A stretch of DNA of 64,000 nt from CAHJXF01 sp038254545 (GTDB lineage Bacteria; Pseudomonadota; Gammaproteobacteria; Burkholderiales; Burkholderiaceae_D): the NCBI GenBank assembly GCA_038254545.1, contig JBBSGB010000005.1, forward strand, positions 62,001 through 126,000, written 5' to 3'. The notes beneath the pieces were generated by a model. It worked only from the letters and a program-made list of their open reading frames with translations. It made no database searches and had not been told where the DNA came from. Positions 16,287 through 26,174 of this stretch are shown piece after piece. The position numbers were made by a program, and so were the translations under genes. Positions within the stretch are counted from its first letter, which is position 1, and every line of letters starts with the position of its first letter.

Positions 16287-19200
16287 ACGGACTGTTCGAG
16301 ATCTGCATCCGCAGGCCGGTGTTGGCGAGCGTGCTGTCGATCGTCCTGCTGCTGGTCGGCGCGATCGCGTACACACGCCTCGCGGTGCGCGAATATCCGC
16401 GCATCGACGAGCCGGTTGTGTCCGTACAAACCACGTACAAGGGCGCCTCGGCCGAGGTGATCGAGTCGCAGGTCACCAAGCCGCTCGAAGACTCGCTGTC
16501 GGGCATCGAAGGCGTCGAGGTGATGACGTCGCAGAGCCGCTCCGAGCGCAGCAACATCAACGCGCGCTTTCGCATCACGCGCGATCCGGATTCGGCCGCG
16601 GCTGATGTGCGCGACAAGGTCGCGCGCGTGCGCGGCAAGTTGCCCGATGCGGTCGACGAGCCGGTGATCGCGAAGGTCGAATCGGACTCGTTTCCGATCC
16701 TGTTCATCGGCGTGCAGGCCGGACGCATGAGTTCGATGGGGGCATCCGACTATCTGAACCGCTATGTGAAGCCGCGCCTGTCAGTGCTGCCGGGAGCCGC
16801 CGACGTGCGGCTCTACGGCGAGCGCCAGGCTTCAATGCACATCGACGTCGATCGCGACAAGCTCGCCGCCTACAGCCTCACGGTGCAGGACGTCGAGGAC
16901 GCGCTGAGAAGGCAGAACGTCGAGATCCCGTCGGGTCGCATCGAATCGGCCGCGCGCGAATTCACGGTCGTGGCGGAAACCGATCTGGCCACGCGCGAGC
17001 AATTCGAGAACGTGATCGTCGCCAACGTGGCCGGCTATCCGGTGCGCTTGTCCGATCTCGCACGCGTCTCGGTCGCGCCGCTCGACGAGCGTGTCTTCGC
17101 GCGCTTCAACGGCGAGACCGCGGTGAACATCGGCGTCATCAAGCAGGCGGTGGCCAATCCGCTCGAGTTGTCGAAGACCGTGCGCGCCGAGATCGTGCGC
17201 ATCAACGAAACCTTGCCGGGCGGCATGCAATTGGTGATGTCGTACGACTCGTCGGTGTTCATCGAACGCTCGATCGATTCGGTGTTCCACACCATCGGCG
17301 AAGCGATCGCGCTGGTGGTGCTGGTGATCTTCCTGTTCCTGCGCAATCTGCGCGCGACCTTGATTCCGCTGGTGACCATTCCGGTGTCTCTGGTCGGCGC
17401 GTTCGGGCTGATGTATGCGTTTGGCTTCACGATCAATACGCTGACCTTGCTGGCGATGGTGCTCGCCATCGGTCTCGTGGTCGACGATTCGATCGTGGTG
17501 CTCGAGAACATCTTTCGCAATCTCGAGAACGGAATGGACCGGAAAGAGGCGGCGCTGGTCGGCATGCGCGAGATCGGCTTCGCGGTGGTCGCGATGACCT
17601 TGACGCTCGCGGCGGTGTTCGCGCCGCTGGCGTTCGCGACCGGACGCACCGGGCGCCTGTTCATCGAGTTCGCGCTCGCGCTCGCGGGAGCGGTGACGGT
17701 ATCGGGCTTCGTTGCGCTGACGCTGACCCCGATGATGTGTTCGCAGTTGCTCAGGCACCAGACCAGCCACAGTCGGCTTTACAACCGCATCGAGCGAAGC
17801 TTCGAGACCATCACGCGCGGTTACGATCGCTTGCTCGATCGCCTGCTGCATATCCGCTGGGTCGTGATCCTGGTCGTGATCGCAACCGCGATCGTCGCGG
17901 CCTTCCTGTTTCGCGCCCTCAAATCCGAGCTCGCGCCGACCGAAGACCGCGGCGTGATCTTCGGCTTCGTTACCGCGCCTCAGGGCGCAAGCCCTTCATA
18001 CACATCCGAACGGGTGCGCGAGATCGAGCGGCTCTACGCGGCCATTCCGGAGGCCGTCGCCTTTAACGCCGTCGCGGGCGACCCCACGCCGATCGATGCG
18101 CGTGCGGTGCTGCGCATCAAGCCGTGGGAAGAGCGCATCAGGAAGCAGCAGGAGATCACGCGCGAATTGCAACCCAAGTTCGCGGCGCTGCCGGGCATCA
18201 ACGCGTTCGTGCTCAATCCGCCGTCGCTGGGGCAGTCGCCGCGCTCGCCGCCGCTGGAATTCATCGTGATGTCGCAGGTGCCGTACACCGAGCTGCAGAA
18301 GATCGTCGACAAGTTCATCGCCGACCTGTCGAAGTATCCCGGCGTACAGAATATCCAGACGGATCTGAAGCTCAACACGCCGGAGCTTCGCGTCGATGTG
18401 AATCGCGACAAGATGGCCGACCTCGGCGTGCCGGTCGAGACGGTGGGCCGCACGCTCGAGACCATGCTGGGCGGGCGGCAGGTCACGCGCTTCAAGCGCG
18501 ACGGCGAGCAATACGACGTGATCGTGCAGGTCGCACCGCGCGATCGCACGCGGCCGAACGACATCAGCGACATCAACGTGCGTACCCGAAGCCAGCAGAT
18601 GGTGCCGCTGTCCAACCTGCTTGCGGTCAAGGAGGGCGTCTCGCCGCAGTCGCTCAATCACTTCAACCGCCAGCGATCGGTCACGGTGTCGGCGACGCTC
18701 GCGGCCGGCTACACGATCGGGGACGCGCTCGTGGCGGCCAACGCGTCGGCGAAACGCAGCCTGCCGCCGACCGCGCAGACCGACCTGAACGGCGTCACGC
18801 GCGAGTTCCGCGATTCGGCCGGCAGCATCTATGTCACTTTCGTGCTCGCGCTCGCATTCATCTATCTGGTGTTGTCGGCCCAGTTCGAAAGTTTCATCGA
18901 TCCGTTCGTGATCATCCTGTCGGTGCCGCTGGCGATCACCGGCGCGCTGCTCGCGCTGTGGTTGACCGGCGGCACGCTCAACATCTACAGCCAGATCGGC
19001 CTGGTCACGCTGGTGGGACTGATCACCAAGCACGGCATCCTGATCGTCGAGTTCGCGAACCAGTTGCGAGCCAAGGGCATGAACGCGATGCAGGCGGTGC
19101 GCGAAGCCGCGGTGCTGCGGCTGCGGCCTATCCTGATGACCACCGGCGCGATGGTGCTGGGCGCGGTGCCGCTGGCGCTGGCCGTGGGGGCAGGCGCCGA

Positions 19201-19381
19201 ATCGCGCAAGCAGATCGGCTGGGTTATCGTCGGCGGCATGAGCTTCGGCACGATGCTGACTTTGTTCGTCGTGCCGATCGTGTACACGCTGGTCGCGCGA
19301 GGCCACAAGGGCGCGACTGCGACCAGCAACGAGATCATCGAGCCGGCGAGCGCGGTTGCGCATCCGCGTACGGGCCGCTGA
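16283..19381 (+). CDS. RND family multidrug efflux permease (HAE1/AcrB-like)
   Basis: 1032 residues, the typical size. An N-terminal helix (RRPVLASVLSIVLLLVG) starts two six-helix membrane bundles separated by large periplasmic loops. The proton-relay Asp pair is in IGLVVDDSIVVLENI (about residue 400). The second bundle holds LVGLITKHGILIVEFANQLR and the final helices. It exports drugs or other amphiphiles by proton antiport together with the preceding adaptor. Start ATG 16283 overlaps the adaptor stop (ATGA). The substrate range cannot be predicted. Confidence 0.95.
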   Translation: MNGLFEICIRRPVLASVLSIVLLLVGAIAYTRLAVREYPRIDEPVVSVQTTYKGASAEVIESQVTKPLEDSLSGIEGVEVMTSQSRSERSNINARFRITRDPDSAAADVRDKVARVRGKLPDAVDEPVIAKVESDSFPILFIGVQAGRMSSMGASDYLNRYVKPRLSVLPGAADVRLYGERQASMHIDVDRDKLAAYSLTVQDVEDALRRQNVEIPSGRIESAAREFTVVAETDLATREQFENVIVANVAGYPVRLSDLARVSVAPLDERVFARFNGETAVNIGVIKQAVANPLELSKTVRAEIVRINETLPGGMQLVMSYDSSVFIERSIDSVFHTIGEAIALVVLVIFLFLRNLRATLIPLVTIPVSLVGAFGLMYAFGFTINTLTLLAMVLAIGLVVDDSIVVLENIFRNLENGMDRKEAALVGMREIGFAVVAMTLTLAAVFAPLAFATGRTGRLFIEFALALAGAVTVSGFVALTLTPMMCSQLLRHQTSHSRLYNRIERSFETITRGYDRLLDRLLHIRWVVILVVIATAIVAAFLFRALKSELAPTEDRGVIFGFVTAPQGASPSYTSERVREIERLYAAIPEAVAFNAVAGDPTPIDARAVLRIKPWEERIRKQQEITRELQPKFAALPGINAFVLNPPSLGQSPRSPPLEFIVMSQVPYTELQKIVDKFIADLSKYPGVQNIQTDLKLNTPELRVDVNRDKMADLGVPVETVGRTLETMLGGRQVTRFKRDGEQYDVIVQVAPRDRTRPNDISDINVRTRSQQMVPLSNLLAVKEGVSPQSLNHFNRQRSVTVSATLAAGYTIGDALVAANASAKRSLPPTAQTDLNGVTREFRDSAGSIYVTFVLALAFIYLVLSAQFESFIDPFVIILSVPLAITGALLALWLTGGTLNIYSQIGLVTLVGLITKHGILIVEFANQLRAKGMNAMQAVREAAVLRLRPILMTTGAMVLGAVPLALAVGAGAESRKQIGWVIVGGMSFGTMLTLFVVPIVYTLVARGHKGATATSNEIIEPASAVAHPRTGR

Positions 19382-19447
19382 ATACCGGCCGCTAATACCG
19401 GTCGCCGAACGCGCCGGCTGAATCACCGAAAAAATCTACAGGACCGC

Positions 19448-20179
19448 ATGCGTCAGATCATTCTCGATACCGAGACCACAGGCCTGAATCCAAGAACCGG
19501 TGATCGCATCATCGAGATCGGCTGCATCGAATTGCTGAACCGCCGGCCGACCGGCAACACCTTTCATCACTACGTCAATCCCGGCCGCGACAGCGAACCG
19601 GGCGCGCTTGCGGTCCACGGCCTGACCACCGAGTTCCTGACCGACAAGCCGCCGTTCGCCGACATCGTCGATGCACTGTGCGACTTCGTGAAGGATGCGG
19701 AGATCCTGATCCACAACGCGTCCTTCGACGTGGCGTTTCTCGACGAGGAACTGACGCGGCTGGAACGCCCCGCATTTCCCGAACATTGCGCGAACGTGAT
19801 CGATACGCTGGCGATGGCGCGCGAGCTGCATCCGGGCAAGCGCAACAGCCTCGACGCGCTGTGCGAACGCTACGGCGTGTCGAACGCGCATCGCACCTTG
19901 CACGGCGCGCTGCTCGACGCCGAACTGCTCGCCGATGTCTATCTGGCGATGACGCGCGGGCAGGAGAGCCTCGTCATCGACATCGCGCCGCGCCCGACGA
20001 CGCGGATCGGTTGGGTTGCGGTCGACCGCAGGACGTTGCGGATCGTAATGGCGGACGAATACGAATACGCGGCCCATGTGGCCACGCTGGATGCGATCGC
20101 GAAAGAGAGCAAGCGTACGGCGGTGTGGCAGACGCTTGGTGCGGCGGCTTCGCTTGGCCGATCGGAACCGGCCATGTAA
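19448..20179 (+). CDS. dnaQ: DNA polymerase III epsilon subunit (3'-5' exonuclease)
   Basis: 243 residues, with DEDDh exonuclease motifs: ExoI LDTETTGL (residues 6-13), ExoII HNASFDVAFLDEEL, and ExoIII HRTLHGALLDAELLADVY. A C-terminal tail after about 185 would bind the polymerase alpha subunit. It proofreads for the replicative polymerase. It sits 66 bases after the efflux permease, in a gap carrying a small tandem AATACCGG repeat, and is followed after 29 bases by tRNA-Val. Confidence 0.96.
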   Translation: MRQIILDTETTGLNPRTGDRIIEIGCIELLNRRPTGNTFHHYVNPGRDSEPGALAVHGLTTEFLTDKPPFADIVDALCDFVKDAEILIHNASFDVAFLDEELTRLERPAFPEHCANVIDTLAMARELHPGKRNSLDALCERYGVSNAHRTLHGALLDAELLADVYLAMTRGQESLVIDIAPRPTTRIGWVAVDRRTLRIVMADEYEYAAHVATLDAIAKESKRTAVWQTLGAAASLGRSEPAM

Positions 20180-20183
20180 TAAT
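20154..20183 (+). promoter_or_regulatory. Possible promoter for tRNA-Val
   Basis: TTGGCC (20154-20159) and AATAAT (20178-20183) are separated by 18 bases, overlapping the dnaQ stop. Tentative; read-through from dnaQ would also serve. Confidence 0.3.
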
Positions 20184-20208
20184 TCGCGTCCCGTTTTGCA
20201 GCACCCGC

Positions 20209-20283
20209 GGGCGGTTAACTCAGCGGTAGAGTGCCACCTTCACACGGTGGAAGCCACTGGTTCGATCCCAGTACCGCCCACCA
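20209..20283 (+). tRNA. tRNA-Val (anticodon CAC)
   Basis: A 75-base cloverleaf: acceptor GGGCGGT pairs with ACCGCCC, a D arm follows, and the anticodon stem CCACC/GGTGG encloses loop TTCACAC with CAC at 34-36. The T arm is ACTGG-TTCGATC-CCAGT, then discriminator A and an encoded CCA end. It lies directly downstream of dnaQ. Confidence 0.95.
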
Positions 20284-20314
20284 ATCTCCAATTGGTCGAT
20301 CGCACCGCTCGTTG

Positions 20315-20863
20315 TCATTGCGGCGGACGCGGCGAAAGAGAATGCGGTACCAGCGGCTGCGCGGAGCCTGGGGTCCGGATCTCGCGCTGCCACCATCCGA
20401 CGTCGTGCCACGCACCGAGCTTGTAGCCAACCTTGCGATAGACGCCGACAGCCTCGAAGCCCACCGACTCGTGCAGCGCCACGCTCGCCGGATTCGGCAA
20501 TGCGATTCCCGCGAACGCCTGGTAATAGCCCAGCGATGCGAGCGTATCGAACAGCGATCGATAGAGTGACTGTCCGATGCCTTGCCGGCGTGCATCGCTG
20601 CGCACGTAGGCCGTCACATCGACCGACCATTGATAGGCCGCCCGCTCGCGATGCCGGCTCGCATAGACGTAGCCATCGACGTTGCCTGCCGCATCGACGC
20701 TTACGAGCCACGGCAGTGACTGCAACGTGGTTGCGATGCGTTGGCGCATCTCTTCGACTGTAGGCGCTTCGAGCTCGAACGAGATGACCGTGTCCCTGAC
20801 GATCGGTGCGTAGATCTCCGTGATTGCGGGCCCATCGTCGGGGTTTGCGATTCGAATGGCCAT
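20315..20863 (-). CDS. GNAT N-acetyltransferase, phosphinothricin acetyltransferase-like
   Basis: 182 residues. GNAT motif A is RSDARRQGIGQSLYRSL (acetyl-CoA pyrophosphate loop). N-terminal IRIANPDDGPAITEIYAPIV and C-terminal GFEAVGVYRKVGYKLGAWHDVGWWQREI are the patterns of the PAT/YncA subgroup, which acetylates amino groups of methionine analogues and similar amino acids. Start ATG 20863 is chosen because the family N-terminus begins there; the upstream in-frame extension overlaps treY out of frame. It is the last gene of the glucan operon, seven bases from treY, and convergent with tRNA-Val. The link to glucan metabolism is probably only transcriptional. Confidence 0.88.
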   Translation of the reverse strand: MAIRIANPDDGPAITEIYAPIVRDTVISFELEAPTVEEMRQRIATTLQSLPWLVSVDAAGNVDGYVYASRHRERAAYQWSVDVTAYVRSDARRQGIGQSLYRSLFDTLASLGYYQAFAGIALPNPASVALHESVGFEAVGVYRKVGYKLGAWHDVGWWQREIRTPGSAQPLVPHSLSPRPPQ

Positions 20864-20870
20864 GACACGA

Positions 20871-23800
20871 TCAGGTCGAGGAGAGGCGCAGTACCGCCAC
20901 GGGCAGATCGGCCAGCATATCGGCAAGAGGAATCCGCCCCGCGGCACTCCGGACCTGGCGGTCGGTCGCGATGTCCCGCCACGTTGCGGACGTCGCATCG
21001 GCGGGCAACACGACCGCAGTGTCCTGCCAGCGATCGGGCATCACATGGGGAAGCAGGCGATCACCGAGCAGCGCATGCGCATGCAACGTGACCACGACCA
21101 GCACGCAATCGCGCCCGTCGCTGCGCACGAAGGCCAGGGCATGGCCGGACCGTGACCCTTCGAGCGCGACCGGCTGATGGAATCCGCGCGAGAAGAGCCC
21201 GGGCCGTTCCTTGCGAAACGCGAGCAGGCGTGCAATCAGCGCCTGCTTGATGCGGCCGTCGCGCCACGGGTTGAGCAATTCGCTCACATCGCCGCTGTCG
21301 GTGAGCGCGTTCAATGCGGCGTTCCGCGCCGCGTAATCGACCGGCCTGCGATTGTCGGGATCGACCAGGCTGAAGTCCCACCACTCGGTGCCTTGGTAGA
21401 AATCCGGCACGCCCGGCGCTGTAAGGTGCAAGGTCGCTTGCACGAGGCCGTTCAACGCGGCGGCGGCGACGATGCTTTCGACGAAGGCCGCCGCTTCGCG
21501 CGCAAAGGGACTGCTCGCCGGATCCATGATGCGATCGAGGAAGGCGCGGCAGGTCGCTTCGTAGTGCTCGTTGGGCATGGCCCAGTCGGACGGTCGCTTG
21601 GTCTCGCGCAAGGCTTTCGTCTGCCATCCGGCAACGCGCTCGACGAAGTCGGCGAGCTGCTTGCGTATCGACTCATCGCTGAAGTCGATGTCGGAATCGA
21701 TGCCACTCGCGAGCGCCAGCGGCCACGCACCGATCAGCGTCTGCATCAGCATGATCTGGTCTTCGGGCAGCGGCACGGGCGCCGATTCGGCAACCACATG
21801 CGCGATCGCCGCGAGACCTGCGGGCGGAATCATCGGCGCGGTTTCGGCGGCGACATCCTGCGCGACGATGGCGCGGTCTTCGATCGGCGTGTTGAGCACC
21901 AGCCAGCGTTCCAGCGTCGCGATCCAGCGCTGCGGAATCTCCGAGAGAACGGCGAGCCGCGCGCGCGTATCGGCGCCGCGCTTGTGATCGTGCGTAGAAG
22001 TCGCCAGCATCGAATGCGGAAAGCTCTTCGCGCGGCGGACGCACTTCGCGTGGAATGCGTCGATCGAAAGCGCGAACTCGCCGGGGTCCGACCCGACTTC
22101 GTTGCGCGAGATCAAGCGCCCATAGCGGTAGAAGGCGGTGTCCTCGATGGACTTCGCGGCAAGCGGCGGCGTGAGCTGCTGGAAACGCGTGATCGCCTGG
22201 CGACGTTCGGTGCGCTGCTTGCGCGTCGAGGTTTCGGGCAATACGTCCGAAGCCGCATCGCCGCCCAGCCAATGGTCGAGCCACGCGAGCACGGTCCGGT
22301 CCGAAGGTCGCACCGTGTCGTGCGCGGCGCGCAGCGCACGCACCAGCACCGTCGTGTCGGCCGCGGAACGACCGCGCGCATCGACGTAGCTGCGATACAC
22401 GTCGATCTGCACGAGCAGTTCGGTCAGCGCGCGGGCGATCGCGATCAACGCGACATCGCGCGTGTCGATGTCGGCGCGCGCCACGCGATGCAAGGCGCGC
22501 GCGGCTGCATTGAATTCGGCCGCGAGATTCTCGGCGAGGATCTGGCGACGCGCGGCGAGCGCTTCGGCGCGAAAGTCGGGCGGCCTCTGCGTTGCGCGTG
22601 CCCAGAATGCTGCGAGCGGTTCAGCGCCTTCCGGGGCGTGCAAAAGCGCGCCCACCTCGTCCATGAAATCGTAACCGGTGGTGCCGTCGACGCGCCATTC
22701 GCTGCGCAGGCCTTCGCGCGACGCGAGGATCTTCTCGACGACGATCCACGGGCGCTTCCATGGCGATGCGCACGCAGATGCGCATCGCGATGCGGAGTTC
22801 TCGGCCTCGCGTTCGCGTGCGAGCGCTTCAAGGCGTTTGCGGAGTTCGCGGCAATAGCCGCGTGGATCGGCCAGGCCGTCGACATGATCGACGCGCATCG
22901 CATCGATCACGCCTTCGCGATACAAGCGAAACAGGGTCGCGTGCATGGCGTCGAAGACTTCGGCCCGCTCGACTCTCACCCCTGCGAGATCGGTCACCTC
23001 GAAGAAGCGGCGCCAGTTGATCTCATCGGCTGCCGCGCGCCACGACGCGAGGCGATACGACTGACGCTCGAAGAGCGCATGCAGGCGCGCGCGGCCTTCG
23101 TGCGTCGATGGTGCATGGCGCGCAAGCATTCGATCGAGCGCGGCGCGCGCGCCATCGGTTCCAAGCGCGGCGCGCAGGTGCCTACGCGCTTCGTCGAGCA
23201 GGGCATCGCGACGCTCGAGGACGCTCGCGCGCTCGCGTGCATCGTTGCGCGGCAGATCGCGCAAGTCCGCAACCGCATTGAAAAGTCGTGCGATTTCGGC
23301 GAGGCCGGCATCGTCGGCCGCATCGAGAAGCGCGGGATAGTCCGCGATCGCGATCGGGAAACGGTTGTCGAAGTAGCGCGCTTCGAAGGCGACGGTCTCG
23401 TCGTCGAAAACCAGCACCAGGTCGCCCGACGCGAGCGCTTCGCCATATCCCGAGCCGAGAAACGGGGCCAGCAACTTGCCGCGCAACATCGGATCGCTGG
23501 AAGCCCAGTCGATGTCGAACGTCGATGCGTAGCGGCTGTCTGAGCCCCAGAGCAGCACGTCGCGCCACCATTTGTTGTCCGGGCCGATTCCCATGTGGTT
23601 GGGCACGATATCGACCAGCAACCCCATGCCGGCTGCGTGCAGCGCATCGGACATGCGCCGCAACGCGTCTTCGCCGCCAAGCTCGGGATTGACGACACCG
23701 ACGTCGACGCAGTCGTAGCCGTGCGTCGATCCCGGCCGTGCCTTGAGGATCGGCGATGTGTAGAGATGACTGATGCCCAGGCGTGCGAAGTACGCCACCA

Positions 23801-23924
23801 GCGCGGTCGCATCGTCGAATCCGAAGTCCTTGTGAAACTGGATGCGCAGCGTCGCACGCGGAACGTCCGGCTCGCCGCTTCGCTTCCTGCGTCGCCGCTC
23901 GGTCGATCGAGGCGGCGCATTCAT
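20871..23924 (-). CDS. treY: Malto-oligosyltrehalose synthase
   Basis: 1017 residues. It is a GH13 enzyme that isomerises the reducing-end alpha-1,4 bond of maltodextrin to the alpha,alpha-1,1 bond of trehalose. Visible are the N-terminal IQFHKDFGFDDATALVAYFARLGISHLYTSPI start (RATLRIQFHK), DIVPNHMG, the catalytic region MRVDHVDGLADP (about residue 345), and TSTHDHKRGADTRARL with the later WQDTAVVLP end. ATG 23924 overlaps the malQ stop by four bases. A much longer in-frame extension upstream is Arg-rich, overlaps malQ and is rejected. A Lys/Arg-rich patch (ERRRRKRSG) precedes the catalytic domain. Confidence 0.95.
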   Translation of the reverse strand: MNAPPRSTERRRRKRSGEPDVPRATLRIQFHKDFGFDDATALVAYFARLGISHLYTSPILKARPGSTHGYDCVDVGVVNPELGGEDALRRMSDALHAAGMGLLVDIVPNHMGIGPDNKWWRDVLLWGSDSRYASTFDIDWASSDPMLRGKLLAPFLGSGYGEALASGDLVLVFDDETVAFEARYFDNRFPIAIADYPALLDAADDAGLAEIARLFNAVADLRDLPRNDARERASVLERRDALLDEARRHLRAALGTDGARAALDRMLARHAPSTHEGRARLHALFERQSYRLASWRAAADEINWRRFFEVTDLAGVRVERAEVFDAMHATLFRLYREGVIDAMRVDHVDGLADPRGYCRELRKRLEALAREREAENSASRCASACASPWKRPWIVVEKILASREGLRSEWRVDGTTGYDFMDEVGALLHAPEGAEPLAAFWARATQRPPDFRAEALAARRQILAENLAAEFNAAARALHRVARADIDTRDVALIAIARALTELLVQIDVYRSYVDARGRSAADTTVLVRALRAAHDTVRPSDRTVLAWLDHWLGGDAASDVLPETSTRKQRTERRQAITRFQQLTPPLAAKSIEDTAFYRYGRLISRNEVGSDPGEFALSIDAFHAKCVRRAKSFPHSMLATSTHDHKRGADTRARLAVLSEIPQRWIATLERWLVLNTPIEDRAIVAQDVAAETAPMIPPAGLAAIAHVVAESAPVPLPEDQIMLMQTLIGAWPLALASGIDSDIDFSDESIRKQLADFVERVAGWQTKALRETKRPSDWAMPNEHYEATCRAFLDRIMDPASSPFAREAAAFVESIVAAAALNGLVQATLHLTAPGVPDFYQGTEWWDFSLVDPDNRRPVDYAARNAALNALTDSGDVSELLNPWRDGRIKQALIARLLAFRKERPGLFSRGFHQPVALEGSRSGHALAFVRSDGRDCVLVVVTLHAHALLGDRLLPHVMPDRWQDTAVVLPADATSATWRDIATDRQVRSAAGRIPLADMLADLPVAVLRLSST

Positions 23925-26164
23925 CGCCGCTTGCGTCCATCCGCAAACGCAGCGAGCCGCACGGAGATCTCGGCGCCTTCGAGCACGCGATCGACCGGCG
24001 CCGGCAGACGCATGCGCCAGTTGGGATGGGTATTGATCGTGCCCGGCAGATTCGGCTGCTCGACCAGGCCGAGCGCGTCGTCGATCGGCGCGATCGCAAG
24101 CGGCGCCGGTGTCGAGCCCACATAGCGCAAGGCCTCGGCGATCGGAGGTCGATCCGCGGATGGCTGCTCGCCGTGCGCCGCGCCGCTTACGCACAACATG
24201 GCCCACAGCAGCTTGCGATCGGCTTCGCGGGCCTTGCGTTCGATCTCCTCGCTCGAATGCTCGCCGAACAAGTCCAGTTGCGCGCGCCACCCGATGTCGT
24301 GGCCACCCCACCAACCGGCGATGGTCGGCAAGTCGTGTGTGGTCGTCACCGCCAGCGCGCCGTTGGACCACTCGAAAGGCGGACGAAATGGCTGGCCGGG
24401 CACGTGCCACTGACGCTCGAACCACAGCACGCGGATGCCGAGCAGGCCCGCGGCCGACAGCCGCTCGGGCAGGCCTTCCGGGACCGTTCCGAGGTCTTCG
24501 CCGATCACGATCGCGCGATGCCGCCACGACTCGAGCGCGACCAGCCGCAGCAGGTCGTCGAATGGATAGCGCAGGTAGGCGCCTTCCTGCGGATCGGCGC
24601 CTTCGGGCACGAGCCACATGCGCGTCAGGCCGAGCACGTGATCGATGCGCACGCCGCCCGCATGCGCGAACGCCGCGCGCAGCATGTCGATCCACGCGCG
24701 AAAGCCGGTGCTCTTCAACGCGCGCGGCGAGAACGCCGCGAGGCCCCACGATTGGCCGAGCGCATTGAGCAGATCGGGCGGCGCGCCGATCGACAGCCCG
24801 ATCAGCATGTCGCGCTGCCGGCTCCAGGCCTGGCTGCCGCCGCCGTCGGCGCCGACGGCGAGATCGGCGACGATGCCGATCGCCATGCCGGCCTCTTTCG
24901 CGGCGCGATGCGCGGCATCGAGTTGGCGTACGGCCTGCCATTGCAGGAAGGCGTGGAACGCGACCTCGTCGCGATGCTCCTCTGCGAACGTCACGACGGC
25001 TTCGGCATGCGGATCGCGATACGCAGCAGGCCAGGTACGCCAGCCGCCGAGCATGCCGGCGTCATCGGCAGCCAGCATCGCGTGCAGCGCCTCGAAGCGC
25101 GCGTGCGCTTCGAGCACCTCGCCGCCTTGCGTGCGAAAGGCGACGAACCCGTCGCGCAGGATGCATGCCTCGGCGTCGTCCTGCGCCATCAGGCGCTCGA
25201 AGAGACGGCGCAGCACCGCCAATCGCAAGTGCGACGACGCGGGCCAATCGATCAGCGCATTGGCTTCGAGTTTCACCGCGAGACCTTCGGGATCGATCTC
25301 CTCGAACGCGGCAGCGCAAGCTTCGTCGCCGAGCACGGCACGCGGGTCGACGTGAAGCACGTTCGCGAGCAGACGGCTCGACGGTCCATAAGGACTGTAG
25401 CGATGCAGGTCGGCCGAGAACATCGCATGCACCGGACTGATCGCAAGCGCCTCCGCGCCGTGAAGCGCCGCGCGTTGTGCGAGCGTCGCCAGCGATCCGT
25501 AGTCGCCCAGGCCGCCATCGCCTTTGCGCGAGATGCCGTAGAGCTGGACCGCAAGCCCCCACGGTCGCGCCTCGGCGTCGCGCCCAGCGGCTGTCAGCGC
25601 GTCGGCTACGCCGTAGCAACGCGCCGGCGCAATCGCCAGCGTGATGGACGTATGCCGCGGCGATGTTCCCGATGGCGCCGGCACTTCCGACGTGTCATCG
25701 ACATCGAGCCGGTGATAGCCGAAGCTCTCGATCGCCTCGACGATCACCGGTCCCTCATCGGCGAAACGAGCTTCGCGAACCTCGCCGTCCTCGAGGGTGA
25801 CGCGATAGTTCTTTCCCGCGAACGCGGCGCCAAAGGCCAGCGAGATCGGCGCACCGACGACCGCCGTGACGAGCGGCGGCAGGCGCTCGGCGACGTGACC
25901 CTGCGCTTCGGCCGCCAGATGCATGCGGCTCGCGGCGATTTCGTCGTCGGTAAGCGCGGGCAGTTCGAGCGCGCCAAGCAGAGATCGCAAGATCTTGTTG
26001 CTGACGGTATGCATCACGCCGCGATAATCCTGCCACACCACCGTAATGCCGGCCTCCTCGGCCAGGCCGTGAAGTGCCGCCGTCGATGCTTCGCCCGACG
26101 GCTCGTCGTCGGCGATGACGTGGCTCGTCGCGTCGGGCATCGATTCGTGCGTCGCGTCGTTCAT
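23921..26164 (-). CDS. malQ: 4-alpha-glucanotransferase (amylomaltase)
   Basis: 747 residues of GH77. The nucleophile region is GVRIDHVLGLTRMWLVPEG (about residue 508), the acid/base region VIGEDLGTVPEG (about 555), and the third acidic motif TTHDLPTIAGWWGG. An N-terminal domain (about 1-190) with KILRSLLGALELP precedes the catalytic part, as in the long MalQ type. It transfers maltodextrin segments between chains, recycling short glucans left by debranching. It ends with a four-base overlap onto treY and starts ten bases after treZ. Confidence 0.95.
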   Translation of the reverse strand: MNDATHESMPDATSHVIADDEPSGEASTAALHGLAEEAGITVVWQDYRGVMHTVSNKILRSLLGALELPALTDDEIAASRMHLAAEAQGHVAERLPPLVTAVVGAPISLAFGAAFAGKNYRVTLEDGEVREARFADEGPVIVEAIESFGYHRLDVDDTSEVPAPSGTSPRHTSITLAIAPARCYGVADALTAAGRDAEARPWGLAVQLYGISRKGDGGLGDYGSLATLAQRAALHGAEALAISPVHAMFSADLHRYSPYGPSSRLLANVLHVDPRAVLGDEACAAAFEEIDPEGLAVKLEANALIDWPASSHLRLAVLRRLFERLMAQDDAEACILRDGFVAFRTQGGEVLEAHARFEALHAMLAADDAGMLGGWRTWPAAYRDPHAEAVVTFAEEHRDEVAFHAFLQWQAVRQLDAAHRAAKEAGMAIGIVADLAVGADGGGSQAWSRQRDMLIGLSIGAPPDLLNALGQSWGLAAFSPRALKSTGFRAWIDMLRAAFAHAGGVRIDHVLGLTRMWLVPEGADPQEGAYLRYPFDDLLRLVALESWRHRAIVIGEDLGTVPEGLPERLSAAGLLGIRVLWFERQWHVPGQPFRPPFEWSNGALAVTTTHDLPTIAGWWGGHDIGWRAQLDLFGEHSSEEIERKAREADRKLLWAMLCVSGAAHGEQPSADRPPIAEALRYVGSTPAPLAIAPIDDALGLVEQPNLPGTINTHPNWRMRLPAPVDRVLEGAEISVRLAAFADGRKRR

Positions 26165-26174
26165 GCGATCGAAC

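Noticed and set aside
19381..19410. Tandem AATACCGG-type repeat after the RND permease
   Set aside because: Only two short imperfect units; no sign of an element or regulatory role.
23925..24941. In-frame upstream extension of treY by about 340 residues
   Set aside because: Extremely Arg-rich, lies wholly over malQ in another frame, and the TreY family start is just after 23924 with an ATGA overlap.
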